Source of the DNA: Phoronis australis
Taxonomy: Eukaryota; Phoronida; Phoronidae
Assembly: GCA_002633005.1 (NCBI GenBank)
Contig: NMRA01000369.1
Coordinates: 67,483 to 131,482, forward strand
Length of the DNA: 64,000 nt
Reading direction: 5' to 3'
Shown here: piece after piece, positions 22,137 to 35,858 of the stretch
Position numbering within the stretch: the stretch's first letter is position 1
Layout: every line of letters starts with the position of its first letter
Notes under the pieces: model-generated
Databases searched by the model: none
Told to the model about the DNA's origin: nothing
Seen by the model: the letters and a program-made list of their open reading frames with translations, nothing else
Position numbers and translations under genes: made by a program

Positions 22137-25100
22137 ATGAACAAGGTCATATCAACAGTTCTCCTTCTAGTAAGTATTGTGTGGTTTGTATGAGGATCAA
22201 AAACAAGCTGTGCTATTTGAGCTCTCCACGTCACAGCACAGCCCCATGAATGTTGAATAAGCCGTCGGTGTACGAGAGTACGAGGAAATAAAGAGATGAC
22301 AAAACAAATGATATGTGCCGGAGTTCGAACGGTTGTACCGTTGCAAAGAGACAACCTCGAGAAACTCGTGAAGTACTGAATACTAATTTCACATTTCGGC
22401 AGGATGTTCAAGCTTATTCATGGATCTTTACGATTTATTTTGAAATGTTGGTTATCAAACCTTTGCCACTTGCCGCAGAGCACTTTTTAAGAGCCAGGAT
22501 GAACCCTTAACCCTCCTCAAAGCTAGGACTAGTGACGATGTTGTCCGCTATTATAGCTTATTTCAAACTTTAGGTCCTATACGCGTTCAGGCCAAAAACT
22601 ACAACTCGCAAAATCTTCCCTCTCCTATGTTCAATGTTGTGCAGGACTCTAGCCAAATTCCAAAGATGGCTAACTTCTTAACACCATATCTCAGAAATGG
22701 ATAATTAGATTCATACCTGGTTTATGCACTCTGTGAAACCAATGACTATTAGAGTTTATTCATACAAAAACTCACAAATTGTATGAAACGAAAATGAATT
22801 AATAATCTAGAAAAAAATGTAACAGGCTTTTGAGATTTCGTCTTGAACATTAATATCAACTTAGAATTTGGTCATGATCTTGATTCCGCTGCCAACCGTT
22901 GAGATGTTCTAGTATGCCCTTTGAGATGCACTGGTACATCCCTTGAGATACACTAGTACATAATTGGAGATACACTAGTGCTGTATATCCTTTAGACACA
23001 AGTTCATCTTTGAGACACATTATTTGAATAGAGGCCGAGAGTCGCGCTGAACTCATCAAATCAACATACGACATATAATTGTTGTCTGGCATTTTTTTCG
23101 CTTAAAGACCGTTTCTAATGGATTCTTATGCTAAATGTAGTAACGACTCTGGTAATATTTTCCGAGTCTAAGTGGTTCATGTGTTGTTTACCGGCTATGC
23201 TAGCATACAGTGTACAGGCTAGGTCTTGTCAATGCTGCTGTTTGTAAGCTATGGTGCGTTTGGATGGGTTGTTTGCGAAAGTTACACATCGACGTTCCCC
23301 CATAGATGACCGTCGACACCCGATTGCGGGGTGAATCTCTTATGGAGGTTCGATGGTAATGTTGCTGCAATTTCCTAGACACGCGTTCAATCCCGTGGTT
23401 TTGTGGTTCGGTTAACAGAACTGCTTTATTGTTTTTGTTGAATAAAACTTGTCAGGTAAATTTCTATTCCATTTCTATTGACTTGTAAGACAATCTCCAT
23501 CGAATCTTTATAGATCGAGAGATGTTTGTATACCACGGAGCAGTTTTGGAATTTTCATCTATGTAAGCTCTAAGTTTTAGGACTAGTGACGATGTTGTCC
23601 GCTATTATAGTTTATTTCAAACTTTAGGTCATATACGCGTTCAGGCCAAAAACTACAACTCGCAAAATCTTCCCTCTTCCATGTTCAATGTTGTGCAGGA
23701 CCCTAGACAAATTCCAAAGATGGCTAACTTCTTAACACCATATCTCAGAAATGGCTAATTAGATTCATACCTGGTTTATGTACTCTGTGAAAACAATGAC
23801 TATTAGAGTTTATTCATACAAAAACTCACAAATTGTATGGAACGAAAATGAATTGATAATTTAGAAAAAAGGAAACAGGTTTTTGAGATTTCGTCTTGAA
23901 CATTTATATCAACTTAGAATTTGGTCATGATCTTGATTCCGTTGCCAACCATTGAGATGTACTAGTATGTCCCTTGAGATACACTATTACATCCCTTGAG
24001 ATACACTAGTACATCCCTTGAGATACACTAGAACATCCCTTGAGATACACTAGTACATCTCTTGACATACACTAGTACATCCCTTGAGATACACTAGAAC
24101 ATCCCTTGAGATACACTAGAACATCCCTTGAGATACACTAGTATATCCCTTGAGATACACTAGAACTTCCCTTGAGATACACTAGTACATCCCTTGAGAT
24201 ACACTAGTACATCCCTTGAGATACCCTACTGTTGTATATTCTTTAGACTCTAGTTAATCCTTGAGATACATTCTTACATCCTTGAGATACATTCTTACAT
24301 CTTTGAGATACATTAGTACATCCCTTAAGATACACTAGTATATACTGTGAAACACATTGAAATCTATTGAGATACTCAAGTATGCCCCTTTGTGAGACAC
24401 TTGACTAGTATGGGAAGTCTGTTATCCACAATTACAATTTCTCGTCTACGTGTTGCAATAGCTGGTCACGGCTTGTACCTTGATCCAGAGTTTCAAGGGT
24501 TGTCGAATGTAACAGATCGAGAGAAATATAGCTGTTGCAATGGTTTAACTAATCAGTGGAGAATTTAGCGGGGGGCCATGCCCCCCTAAGATTCTACCAG
24601 ATGTCATTTGGCAGTTCGAGTGCGAATTGCTAACTAGTACATGCGCGCAACCAGTGGGGCTCGGGGGGTGAAAAAACAATGCATAGGCCCTGAAAAAATC
24701 CCGCATCTGCCGAAATTCTGGTTATTCCTGTGCCCTGGCCCCCCTAACTCAAAATCCTGGATCCGCCCCTGCTAATGACGTCGTACATGTAATTTATTTA
24801 GTATACCGAAACATGGTTTACTAGCAAGATATTAAGTAAAGACCAATTACAAACTTCCAACTGAAATAGAGCAAGTTTGCGGTGGCGAACTCCACGTTGT
24901 CCCCTGCTTCATCATGAGTAATCAGGAATGCTGAATCGCTGTATTAAACAGACAAAAGAATGGGCAACACCTATAAAATATGAATCAAAACATCGGATTT
25001 TGAAATATTATTTTTCTGCATAAGTTTTGCATAAAATTCGGCATGTTCATGTGTAGTAAAACTATTTGATTTCACGTGCGTTGTTTCAGTAACAGTTTAT

Positions 25101-28100
25101 AGCCTACCTAACGTTTTGATATACAGACAACAACATGTGCACTGGGGAAGACGACTAATGTCACGAACATGACGTCACGTACAGTGTCGACAGAATTTTC
25201 CACAGAGACGATGACTTCACGAATGGAAACAACCACGCCGCAAAGAATCGAATTTGGCACCACCAGCACACCACAGCCGTCGTTGAGGAGCATGTCTGCA
25301 ACGGATCCAAGTAATGTCGATTTCACCACAGACAGCCCCAAAGCACATACAGGTGGAGCGGTAAGTGCGTAACTCGTTTCACAAGCATTTTCGCGTTAGG
25401 TAACGACTGTATAAATACAAGTGTGTGTGCAATTAGAAAACAGATATAACGTCTCATATGTCTTCTTTCACCTCTCCAATCGATCGTTACATTTGTTTGG
25501 CCTAAACTAATAACCCCAAAAGTAAATCTTGCCTCAGCATTTTTCTATATGAAGCAATAAATAGGAGTCCTTCTATCTGATGCAATAAATAAGAGTGTTT
25601 AATTTTGTTTGCACGTCCCTGTAGTCATACATCCAATCTCGTAATTCAGTTACATCTTACTTTTGACATCTTTGTTTTTGCTTGAGTATAAGTTTCCGAT
25701 CTGTTTGCTGGGTTTTCAGTTAGAAAAGCCTACAATTAACTGTTGACGAGTAAAGAGTACACGTACAAACTTGCACTAGATTGGCCTTAGATACAAGCTA
25801 CAAATTCGACAATTCTAACAGATTTGTTTGATATACCCATCTGAGTAAAATGATAGTGTACTTGAATACAATCAAAGCATGTTGACTGTGCCTGGAGTTA
25901 CCTTCCTGGAGACAATGCTGGTAATTTTGGCAATTCTCTATGAACGGTGTTTTAAACCTTTTAGTCGAAAAATGACATTAATGAAAATAACAATTATTCA
26001 AACATGAAATGTGACGTTGTGAGCAAATGGCACAATGCAAACTCTGTATATCTAATCGGCTGTATCGTTTTTCTTTAAGTTTTACTACCTATTTCTTGCA
26101 TTGTTGCTCAGGCCAAATGGCATATTTTCGTGGACAATACAGGGGATCTGACTTAGTATACAGTAGTATTGACGGTCATCCCGGCACAGTGATAAAGGCA
26201 GGATTCAACTAAAAGCAATTATTCGCTGTGTCAAAGAATGAATATTATGGTTCTTGGTTGGCAGTCTTTCTTTACAATTAAATCATCAAAAACGTGGGTC
26301 TTGCTTGCCCGTTTAACAGACTTGGTAAAGAGTTTTCAAAATTGGCTCCAAACGGTTAAATGGCCTTATTTTGTTTTAGACAGCTGATGGGAAGCTCGTG
26401 GTTGAAATCTGTTAATACGCTAAAACCGTGTTCTGGGACTTTTTAATAAAAAATTCGAAAACGAGGAATCTTACGTTTGAAAAATTTCAAGTGAAAAACT
26501 GAGCCTTTTTGTAGGCAGACCATCTCGTTTTTTCTAGAATTGCTCGGATAATTACAAAAATACAATCCACCAAAATCTGTTGGATCCAGATTATGAGATG
26601 GAAATAAACAGGTACAGGACTTGCTAATCAGACTGTAGGCAAGTTTCCGGAGCTGTGAACTGTGAAAGAGACAGTTCAGTTTTCCTCCTCACTAAATAAA
26701 TGCGTCTGTGTAACGAAAATGCACTGATACCAGTAGATTTTCAGGCACATTCAAACAGTGCAGCATCTCCTAGTGGCTATTTAGGGACAGAGCGTTTTCG
26801 AATGCTATCTAGAGAATTTGACAAATTGACGGATTTTAATGAAACTTTAAACAAAAGTTCGTAACGGCATTGTTCCAGCACCAGTCGATTTTTAAGCAAT
26901 TTTGATTACTGCAGCTGCTCCTAATGCCCATTCTGCTGGGTTCTGTTGTTCAGTTGTCTGTGTGAAATCTTATAAAAAAAACACCAAGTTGTCTTTTGGT
27001 GAAATTTGGCACAAGGGTATAGCGCATTGCATTGTACGTAGTGCGGAGCATACCACTTTTCTATTTTACCTTCTCCTGTGGCCGCGCGGCTAGAATTTTC
27101 AGTATCTTGGGGGCAATTGTTTCCGAATAATATATAAAGACCTGACTGACGTACTTCAGACACTTTATCTTGCTGTTCTGTTGCTCAGTTGTCTGACACA
27201 AGTCGATTTTTAGCGAATTTGGCCTCCACAGCAAACTGTAGTGGCAATTCTGTTCTTGACTAGGACTTTTAAATATTTTTGGGGAAAAATCGTTTCTGTA
27301 TGATATTTAGAAATGCTAGTGACTGATATAAATGAAATCTTGACACAGGGGTATATTTATGTGACGGCAATGTGCTTGAACCAGCCAACTGCGGGCGCAT
27401 TTGAATACTGCAGCACCACCTAGCGGCCGTTCAACTTAGGAGATCAGAGCAGCCACCAGTTTGGAACAGATGCCATCATGTCATTTTGACGTCTCTATGT
27501 ATCTGCCGAACCTCATGATTGTTCTTTATGAACGGAAGTAGACTAGATATGCTCATTTTTATGCATGGTGATGTGTCCCTTTGTGGCATATTTCATTTCT
27601 TTTGCGGAAATGTTATATATTCAAAGTTACTTTTAAAAGGTGGCTAAGATACTAATACTTTTTCCCCGTTCAGACTTTTGCAGCTACCCTGTGGGATCCA
27701 CTTGTTGTCTCCTTGACAATGTTTTGCGTTGCTGTTGTTAAAAGTTTTCCCAAATCTTACCAATTTCTTATTTAGTTATTTTCACAGCGCATTTTGGTCT
27801 CCCAATAATAAGAACGCCGTTGCGGATTCGCGAGCTCAACATTGAGCACATCGACATTACTTTCCAAAAGTAATTTGAAGATATTTGAACATAGCTGAAG
27901 AACAGAAAGACAGTGCACTTTACAATAGACCTTGGCGAACAATTTCGCAATTTCTGTCGTAACACATGATGTTGATAGAAACAGTAGCGTCGTCAACATT
28001 TGTCAACTGAATAGTTCACTCAGAACACCTTTTTTCAAAAAAAAATCATAAAAAAGCTTGAGTAAACGTATGCTATGTGCTTTCAGCTCACTGTGGGCAT

Positions 28101-28398
28101 TTCTGTGCTTGGAGGAGTTACGTTTCTTCTTCTTGTCTGTGTCTGCGTTGTGACCATTCTATACCGTCGAAACAAGCTCCCGTGGTGGACAAGGAAGCCA
28201 AAGACTACAAACGTCCTCTATACAATTGACGATGTAGACAGACGTCCCCAGGAAAGTCTGCACAATTTTGAAATTCCCCTATACGGACATTGCAGTGAGG
28301 GAGACACAGATGATGACCTATACGAAAATATTAGTGAACATGGATTTGATGATGTAGAAACAGCTGATCCCCTATACGGAAATTGTAGTGTAATGTAA
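22137..28398 (+). CDS. Small mucin-like type I membrane protein with tyrosine-motif tail
   Basis: Three phase-0 exons: 22137-22169 (5' UTR from 22123), 25127-25360 and 28087-28398; 192 aa. Exon 1 plus the start of exon 2 give a signal peptide (MNKVISTVLLL then TTTCA). Exon 2 is a Thr/Ser-rich, Pro-containing stalk of about 75 aa with two N-glycosylation sites (NVT, NMT). Exon 3 supplies one membrane span (VGISVLGGVTFLLLVCVCVV), a basic stop-transfer (RRNK), and a tail with four tyrosines: YTID, YGHC, YENI, YGNC. YENI and YGNC fit the YxN Grb2-SH2 motif, and PLYGxC occurs twice. Each exon has good splice sites, but extra exons in the 3.0 and 2.7 kb introns cannot be excluded. The stop overlaps a consensus GTAAGT, so an alternative 3' end is possible. 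No named family was recognised. Confidence 0.55.
22527..22990. repeat. First copy of a 0.45 kb direct repeat with a short minisatellite tail
   Basis: About 95% identical to 23578-24010. It ends with three to four diverged units of the GAGATACACTAGTACATCCC minisatellite (22895-22990). Lies in intron 1 of the membrane-protein gene. Confidence 0.85.
23578..24010. repeat. Second copy of the 0.45 kb direct repeat
   Basis: Shares GACTAGTGACGATGTTGTCC through GGTCATGATCTTGATTCC with 22527-22990. Here the minisatellite at its end is greatly expanded. Confidence 0.85.
23945..24375. repeat. 21-22 bp minisatellite (CCCTTGAGATACACTAGTAC)
   Basis: About twenty head-to-tail units, the central ones nearly identical and the edge ones diverged, within intron 1 of the membrane-protein gene. 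Confidence 0.95.
24545..24776. mobile_element. Related inverted-end MITE in intron 1 of the membrane-protein gene
   Basis: Starts CAGTGGAGAATTTAGCGGGG and ends CAAAATCCTGGATCCGCCCC, the reverse orientation of the family at 14523. Contains CCATGCCCCCCTAAG and a second G-run. Confidence 0.55.
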
Positions 28399-29890
28399 GT
28401 ATGATGGACTAATGATTAGACTATGTAGTAGCATAGCTTTCTTACAAGTTATAAACCTGTAATGCGCCCGATATCATCGTTACGATCGTTACAATTTAAA
28501 CACTTAAAAATATATGCATGGTGCCAATTTACATAATATGTAACTTGCTATAACGTTTTTTCTTTTTCTTTTATCTAATTTCAAGCCTTTTTACCCAAAA
28601 GTTGTAACTCTCCCGCAATCAGAAATTGCCGACTTTTCTCGTAGAATTCAGAGACCTGTGTGTTCCCAGTGTACATAAGTTCAGGAACGATTCCCATCTG
28701 ATTGTAAGACCGTTGTCATTTTATTTGGTTTATTTGATTCACATTTTTATTTTTGTTATATAAATTTGGTTGTCTATTGTCCAAATGTTTTCTTATCATC
28801 AAGGTTAGGCAGATTTCAAAGTTAGAAGAAAAAAATCATCGTAAATTTGTAAGTGTATTTTCTTCAGCGCCCTGACGTGAAACCGGGATCAAGAGGCAAC
28901 TGCTTGGCAATTTCTGAAGCTACCGACAGCGTGTTTTATCGGGTTAGATACCTTGGCAACAAACCGATGCCGGGGTTTTGGCCGTTAAAAAATAAAGAGT
29001 TGATTTTTATAACAAAAACTTATTTTCGAACTCAAACTAGTGAGCTTTTCACCTAGATTGAATAACGTGAACCCGTACTTGGGTTTTTTTCTGACCGGAC
29101 ACCAAAGCGACAAAGTCTCCGAGAGATGTCCTGAATCCTTTCCCCACATAGTAAACTGCTAAATATTGACTTAAGAGAGAAATAAAGCAATCTTCCGGAA
29201 ACTTTTAACGTATTCATCAAACTTTGTCCTACTGACCATTTATAACATTATTTCGCAAACAGTTGTACTTTAAGAACTATGTTGTCGCTCATTGTTCAAT
29301 CCATCTTATCTCGATTTTTGATTAAGCAATGTTTTATTCAAGCACAGCAGATACATCCCTTTATACATAATGTATTGAATGTATATGCCAGTCGCTGCCA
29401 AGGCTCAAGGTGTAAGTCGGCGGCTAAAGAAAATTGGAAATCTGTTTCCAATTGTGAACAAATTCCAGGACTTGGCGTGATTTTATCTTACTGCCACCAC
29501 TGAGTCTTTGCGCGGAGTCGCCTTAGCCGCTTACTGAAGCGTTTTAGTTTTTCCTTTCAAGGACATTTCAAACATTTATTAAAATTGACAAGTTTTACAA
29601 TATTTCACATATGTCTAGCAAAATACCTCATCTTCATTCGCGGGTAACACCAAATACGAAATATATACCGTGTAGCGAGAAAAAAAGATTTAGCAGAACC
29701 ACCTTAGAACTGCACAACCGCGTGGAAATATAGTCACTACTTATCCGAGGTCAAAGGTTATAGGCTGTCGCTCAAATCGAATCTCACCCCAGGCACCGAG
29801 CAACTCCATATGAACCGTCAGTCATTCACCGAGTCGCAATAACATTATGTCTACGACACGTTTATATCGTAGGAAGATGCCGGGAAAAAC
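28399..29890. other. 3' flank of the membrane-protein gene and spacer end
   Basis: Contains AATAAA signals near 28991 and 29180 suited to the gene's 3' end. A short open stretch at 28867-28975 reads FYRVRYLGN and is discussed separately. No other gene seen. Confidence 0.45.
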
Positions 29891-30094
29891 ATATTTACGC
29901 CTCAGGTACTTGCAATTGAAATAAAGAGCAGTTAGGCACCGTAGGTTAGGCCTAAATAGTGATTCCAAGTCCAGCAGAAATTGGCATTTATTCATTGAAG
30001 CATCTCAAGTCACAAATTGTTAAGCTACACTTAATTTTCCAGTGCGAGTGAACGTACTAGCGAATACGGTAGCGACGCCGCTGGAAAAGAACGG

Positions 30095-33000
30095 ATGCAC
30101 TTACGGGTGACTAAGAGGTGAGTATGAACCAGTGTTTGTCTCTTTATGTATGTTGTGATGTCAAAGACAACACAAAATTCTTTGAAGATTTAAAAATTTT
30201 GGGCACTACTCACGTGCACGGGACCCGTATGTTGAGAACCGGTTTGACGCCTGTTATTCTGTGTTGAAAACTGGCTTTTAAAATGTGTGACACGTGTAAG
30301 TGATTATTACCAATCTTTTTTTTATATCAGAGTTCCAATGTGTTCTGAAACCCAAAATTTAGTTGCCGCTGAAAAATGCATTAATTCGCAGTTTGTTTGG
30401 CAGCAGCAGAAATTCACCTCAAAGTCTGCATCTCTTCACAGCATGTCAAGAGAAGGCAAAGGTGGTGATAACGCAAGCTTAACGGTCAGGAGAAGAACAG
30501 GTCCTGGTAACGTCATCAAAAATACCGGAAGCACGTCATTCTCAGTCATTCTTGGCGAAAATTCAGTTGATGTCTTTTCGGATATCTCAGACACCAATGA
30601 AATACTTAATTTGTGCCAAGGATACTTCGACGATTTAAACCAAGAACCTGTCAAAGAAAGTATAATTGAGAAAGTGATATACATTCCTTTAGGATTAAGG
30701 GGCGTAATTAATGAAGCGTTCGATGAAAAGGAGATTTATTATGATCAGCAAATGCCTTCATCTTACTGCAAGGCTGACCTTTTGACGTCACGCCAAAGAA
30801 TTAGTGAAGAAGCCATCCCAGACGTGTTGTATACGGTGGAGAATGAAACACTGCAGACCAACCCAGCTGAAGAAAGTGCTCAATCTGAAGCGGTTGCGGA
30901 GCCCTTCGACATGTCTGCCTCAAACTCACGCCCCCATGCGGCCGACTTCAATAGAGGAATGGTCATAAAAAAGACAATAGGACCATCTGGTGGTTGCATA
31001 AAACTTTTGGGAGTGGCATTGGACATCCCCTCAGGTGCACTATCAAGCAATAAAGAAATCTGCGTCGGAATTTTATGGCACAAAGAAGTTTTGCCAAAGC
31101 TGTCTAAAAAGCAGACTTTGCTAAGTCCAATTGTTGTGTGTGAGCCCCACGCCCTACGGTTTGACAAACCAGTAACCTTAACTTTACCGCACTGCGCTCG
31201 AGACGTTCGTCTAAACTGGGATATCACCTTGCTAAAAAGTGAAACTACGGCCAACCAAGTCACCAACTGGAAACCCCTGACGTTGGAGGACTATGATGAA
31301 AGATCATTCCACGACAGTCACGTCATTGTCAAACTTTACCATTTTACACTGTATGCTCTGGTTGGACAGAGCAAACAGAAAGCGTGTGCTTCTAAATGTG
31401 TCAACCTTGTGGCATTTGCTCCTCCTCTTCAACACAGGAAGTTTTTTAAAATACGATTGTACTGTACAAACTATTATACTGAACTGAGGGAAGAAGAACA
31501 AGAACTTGAGGTAAATTTCGTTCATTTTAAGCTCAAGAAGGTTGCGAAGTCAAAGTGTAACATGCAAATACAGTGGTTTAAATTAAGTACACATAGGCTT
31601 CAAACTGTTTGGGTGGTCAATAAATGACGGTCTCTGCAACATAATTCTACTGAAGGCCTGTTTTGTTACAGTATGTCTTGTTAAAAAAAGAATGCAGTCC
31701 TAGTCCTAAGGAATGGCTGCTAAAAATGTCATTATTAGTGGTTTAAGGAAGATAAACAGCAATGGGCCTAAACTTGTCTTCCATCACAAAAACAACTTTT
31801 GATTGAGATAACGAATCCTTCGAAATAGGTGTCAAGTTGTTTTTCAGGCAAACTGGAGGTGATTCCAGGTCTTCGATAGAGCTGACAACTCGTTATTAAT
31901 TGAGATCAGGGTCTTTTATCCATGCTCATGCGATACGGAGTTCGTCCATTTCTGTAATACGTTATCATATACATTACTACATATAGTAATATCATATGTA
32001 TGTACATTACGACGTCGTACGGAAAAGGACGAATATTGTATCGAACGAGCGTGCACCGGCGAAGCATGGTCTCACGGAATAACAAACTGTCATCTCTTTG
32101 CAAACCCAGAAATTACGGATAAAGAATCAGTTGTGGTCTAAATCAAAATTTCGCTTCTTAGACGGAACGCCGGTTTATAGTCGCTTTGGCAATGTTTGTG
32201 TTTACATAATCTTCGTTGTCCCTGTCATATTTTTTCTTTGCTTTTTGTCTACTTAACTTTCACCACTACCAATCGCCCCTTAAAAGAAAATACAGGGATA
32301 TTTTGACGTTTGGGTAAATAACAGGAACTAAAATGACTTTTTAGGGTACAAGTTATGTAAATCACGTGAGTTCACTTACCATTTTATCCTGTAAATACTG
32401 TTATTGCAAAATCGCATCAGCGTCTTCCTTGCAAAATTCTCAAGTCATTCAACCGTCAGTTCATGTATTTGAAATCAAAGTGTATAATTCGTGAAAGTTC
32501 TTCAGATTGTAAATTATTATTATTTTTACAACTGTAATCCGGCGACAGACCAAGTCCGTTTGTGCGCAGGATCGCGGAGATGGCAAACAGAGTGAATGGA
32601 ATTCGAGCTATGTCGAGTTAATTGTTGCGTTCCTGGCTGTACTCGTTGACGAGATGCAAACTCGCCGAAGTACCTTTCCATCAATTCCCGATGGCAAATG
32701 CGCGGAGAAGGGAGTGGATGGTAAAGACTGGGATCGATGTCAGACTGGGGATCCCGATTTTGAGAGTCCGACTCATGCCACCTTATCAAAGTCATCCGGC
32801 TGGATTTCATGTACAACGGCGAAACTTCTAAGTTCACCGCACTACCAAATCCAAGAACCGACGAATGACATGAGGCACTGGTGACGATTTTGCAATATCA
32901 TTATACTGAATAAGATGGCGGTGAATAGGCCTAAATGTGACGCCAACTTCCGCTTCCGGGAAAGCTTGATTAGATTTCGACAAATCAATTTTTTACAAAA

Positions 33001-35305
33001 ATGGTATCTAGTTATCTAAAAAGTCATTTTGGATACAATTACATGTCCAAGCCTCCAAAAATCCAGGAATTGTCCTTTTAGTTTTGTGAATTTGGTGCGC
33101 ATAACATGAGACGTCATGTAGGCCTACGCACCGAATTATGGGATAGTGGTCACCCAAAGCAGCACTGTGTAGATGTAGGTGATCACTTCATTTTAGTAGT
33201 AGCTAAAGCACCGGTTCAGCTTATCATTGATTCGAGTCAACAGCGCACGGCGCACACGATCGCCTGCGTGACATTTTCAAGATTCGGGGGTGAGATTCGT
33301 ATCCTCAAGTCCATGCCTTGGGATGCGCACGCATCGATTTTGGCGATCAATATGAATAGGTCAATGGCAGCTTCCACACGTTGTTTTCCCCTGTGTTAAG
33401 CATGTATTAGCGAATACCTCAACATTAACAGACAAGTTATACAATTATTCCTACGTTTGTGCCACCTCAAATATACTCAATTTCTTGATATATTCAAAAT
33501 TATCTCTGAATTCAGAATCCAAAATATTTTATTACAGAAGGTGCGATGTGGTGAACGGGAAATAGGAGGTAACCGACTGAACGCTACAAGTCGTCTCATC
33601 ATCCGTGACAGTGGCTCCAACTTATGCTCTTCACTTGAGAATCTTAGTCCTGGTTGGACGACTAATTCTAATCAGCTTGAAATTGACTTTGAGACAGCGT
33701 GGCACGGATATCTGCCAAGCTGTGAATTTATTTTAAAGCCGGATGGTCTCAGAGACGAAATAGCATGTGACCTAAAAACTTTCCAGTTGGACCGACCCGA
33801 GAAAGCCAGTATTATATCTGTTGCAGAACAAACGAAGCATGTAAGTATACAAGAGTTATAACGTGGTAAATCCCTCCACACGGGATCGAGCTGTTTCGGA
33901 TGAGGTGTTGGCTATCTTTTAGGACAATATCAAAGCCTTTCAAAACTCGATTTCACCGAGTTCCGCCGCATATACTAACAGCTTCTTATTTAATTTGAAC
34001 TTTCCTCGTCTTGTAAAATTTTGCTTTTCAAGGACAAAAATGGGGATACCCGCATAAATATATGTGTTTCTACGTAAAATATGATTATAGGTGGGTACCT
34101 GTCAGTAAAAGTTGATCAGCGAAGTATCTCTTTGTAACTGAGTACAACAAATTCGGGATGGGTCTATCTATAAACTGGACCCGCCGTGACGGGTCCAGTT
34201 ATATTTATATAGCATGACCCGCAGTGATGGGTCTGGACCTGTCGTGACGGTTCCAATTATAAACTGGACCCGTCGTGATGGGTCGAGTTATATTTATATA
34301 GATAGNNNNNNNNNNNNNNNNNNNNNNNNNNNNNNNNNNNNNNNNNNNNNNNNNNNNNNNNNNNNNNNNNNNNNNNNNNNNNNNNNNNNNNNNNNNNNNN
34401 NNNNNNNNNNNNNNNNNNNNNNNNNNNNNNNNNNNNNNNNNNNNNNNNNNNNNNNNNNNNNNNNNNNNNNNNNNNNNNNNNNNNNNNNNNNNNNNNNNNN
34501 NNNNNNNNNNNNNNNNNNNNNNNNNNNNNNNNNNNNNNNNNNNNNNNNNNNNNNNNNNNNNNNNNNNNNNNNNNNNNNNNNNNNNNNNNNNNNNNNNTTT
34601 CAATAAGTTACCTGCCCTCTATAGGTGCCCGGCTAAATGGATCCAAGGTTCACTATTTTCGGTCACGTGTTGTTGACTGTCTGATTCTAACAAAACTGTT
34701 ATCTGTGTAAATGAAATTCTTAGAAGTTTTTATTTTATGCTTTCTCGCTCAAAAGTAGTAATCAATTGCTGTCGTTTATCGATTTTTGTTGTTCTGTAAT
34801 CTTGTCAATCCCTGTGTTCTTAAACTCTAAATTATTGGCAAAGCGCGACTCAGAAGGTTTTGCTGCTGCATGAGATAGGACAATGGGAATTTTCTCAAAA
34901 ATGTTTATTCAGTTGAGCTCAACTTACTGGATACTTGTTAATTTGTAAACTGTGCACTTCAGAACTACATCCCTGAGTTTTGGAACATCTAACTTAACGT
35001 TTCAGAATCTTTTTGGCGAGAGGCATCTGACAACATTCCCATACGAGCTATGTCGGTTTCTCATGGTTCATCTTGACGTATCCAACCCGTTGCATCGTGA
35101 TTGGCGCGCTGTCGCTGAACACTTACGCATGGACACAGCCTTGGTAACGTGGGTGGAACAGCGACAGCAGAGCCCTACTATGTTCATACTCCAAGAATGG
35201 GAGAAACAAAGGCGATCGTTGGAGAGCTTCTACGAATTTATGAAAAATCTAGATAGGCAAGATGTGGCATCGGAAGTTATGAAGTATCTTGCATCTGGAC
35301 AGTGA
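30095..35305 (+). CDS. UNC5-like ZU5-UPA-death domain protein, copy B
   Basis: Duplicate of the gene at 1074-5871 with the same four exons and phases: 30095-30117, 30331-31510, 33538-33840, 35006-35305. All splice dinucleotides and the stop are kept, so both copies look functional. Exon 2 differs from copy A by about 16 amino-acid and 6 silent changes (hand count). Exon 3 has one amino-acid change and the death-domain exon is identical. Substitutions fall in the N-terminal region and also in ZU5 (V to I, Q to R, L to R) and the start of UPA. Intron 3 contains the 292-N gap, so its true length is unknown. Predicted cytosolic adaptor acting through its death domain; partner unknown. Whether A and B are paralogues or uncollapsed alleles cannot be decided from this sequence. 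Confidence 0.87.
32610..32744 (+). pseudogene. THAP-domain relic in intron 2 of UNC5-like copy B
   Basis: Counterpart of 3590-3720, with an additional small insertion after the ATG that brings in an early stop. VPFHQFPMANARRREWMVKTG is still readable in one frame. Confidence 0.5.
34306..34597. other. Assembly gap (292 N) in intron 3 of copy B
   Basis: Run of N following the palindromic repeats. The 190 bases after it (34598-34788) have no counterpart in copy A, where the junction is a single N, so copy A is also missing sequence at this point. Confidence 0.98.
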
Positions 35306-35858
35306 TCGGCAAATGATCAACCTGGAACAGCGAAGTAGGATTTGCCGCAGCCATCTGCTTGTTGTCTGTTACACAACTTACAGTGTATTATGTTATAGAC
35401 TGGATCCACCCGTTATACTCAAATGTCGGATAGATGGCACTTAAGTTGTTTTTGTCAGAAACTGAATTCGCTCCACTGTTCTCAGTTTTGATTTGAAAAG
35501 TGATGTTTGATCATGGTTTGCGTTGAAACAGCACTCATAAAAACTACCCTTTCAGCGTTCTATCGCCGAATATTCTGGAAGGATTGTTTAAAATCTTCTT
35601 CAACAAATAACCTGAGAAGAATGTTTGTCAAAATTTAGTTGGGTTACTGTACGAGAGGCAAACACTCTAATTACAGTAGGAAACCAAGCTTAAAATCCAG
35701 TTGTCTAGCCACTGGTGGAGATTGTCCCACAACTCTTTAGTTAATTTCATGTTTAATGTTCAATTTAGACGATTTTAAATAAGGCTTTTGGTATCAATGC
35801 AATTCCTGATCAAGGCTGGTGTCAAAGTCTAAGAATTCAGCTTGTTCCCTTCCTGAGG

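Noticed and set aside
22895-24375. CRISPR-like regularly spaced repeat
   Set aside because: Units are contiguous without spacers, and the genome is eukaryotic; it is a minisatellite.
28390-28399. Alternative splice donor overlapping the membrane-protein stop codon
   Set aside because: The GTAAGT is consensus, but the only candidate downstream exon (28867) would join out of frame and stop at once. The TAA was kept as the end.
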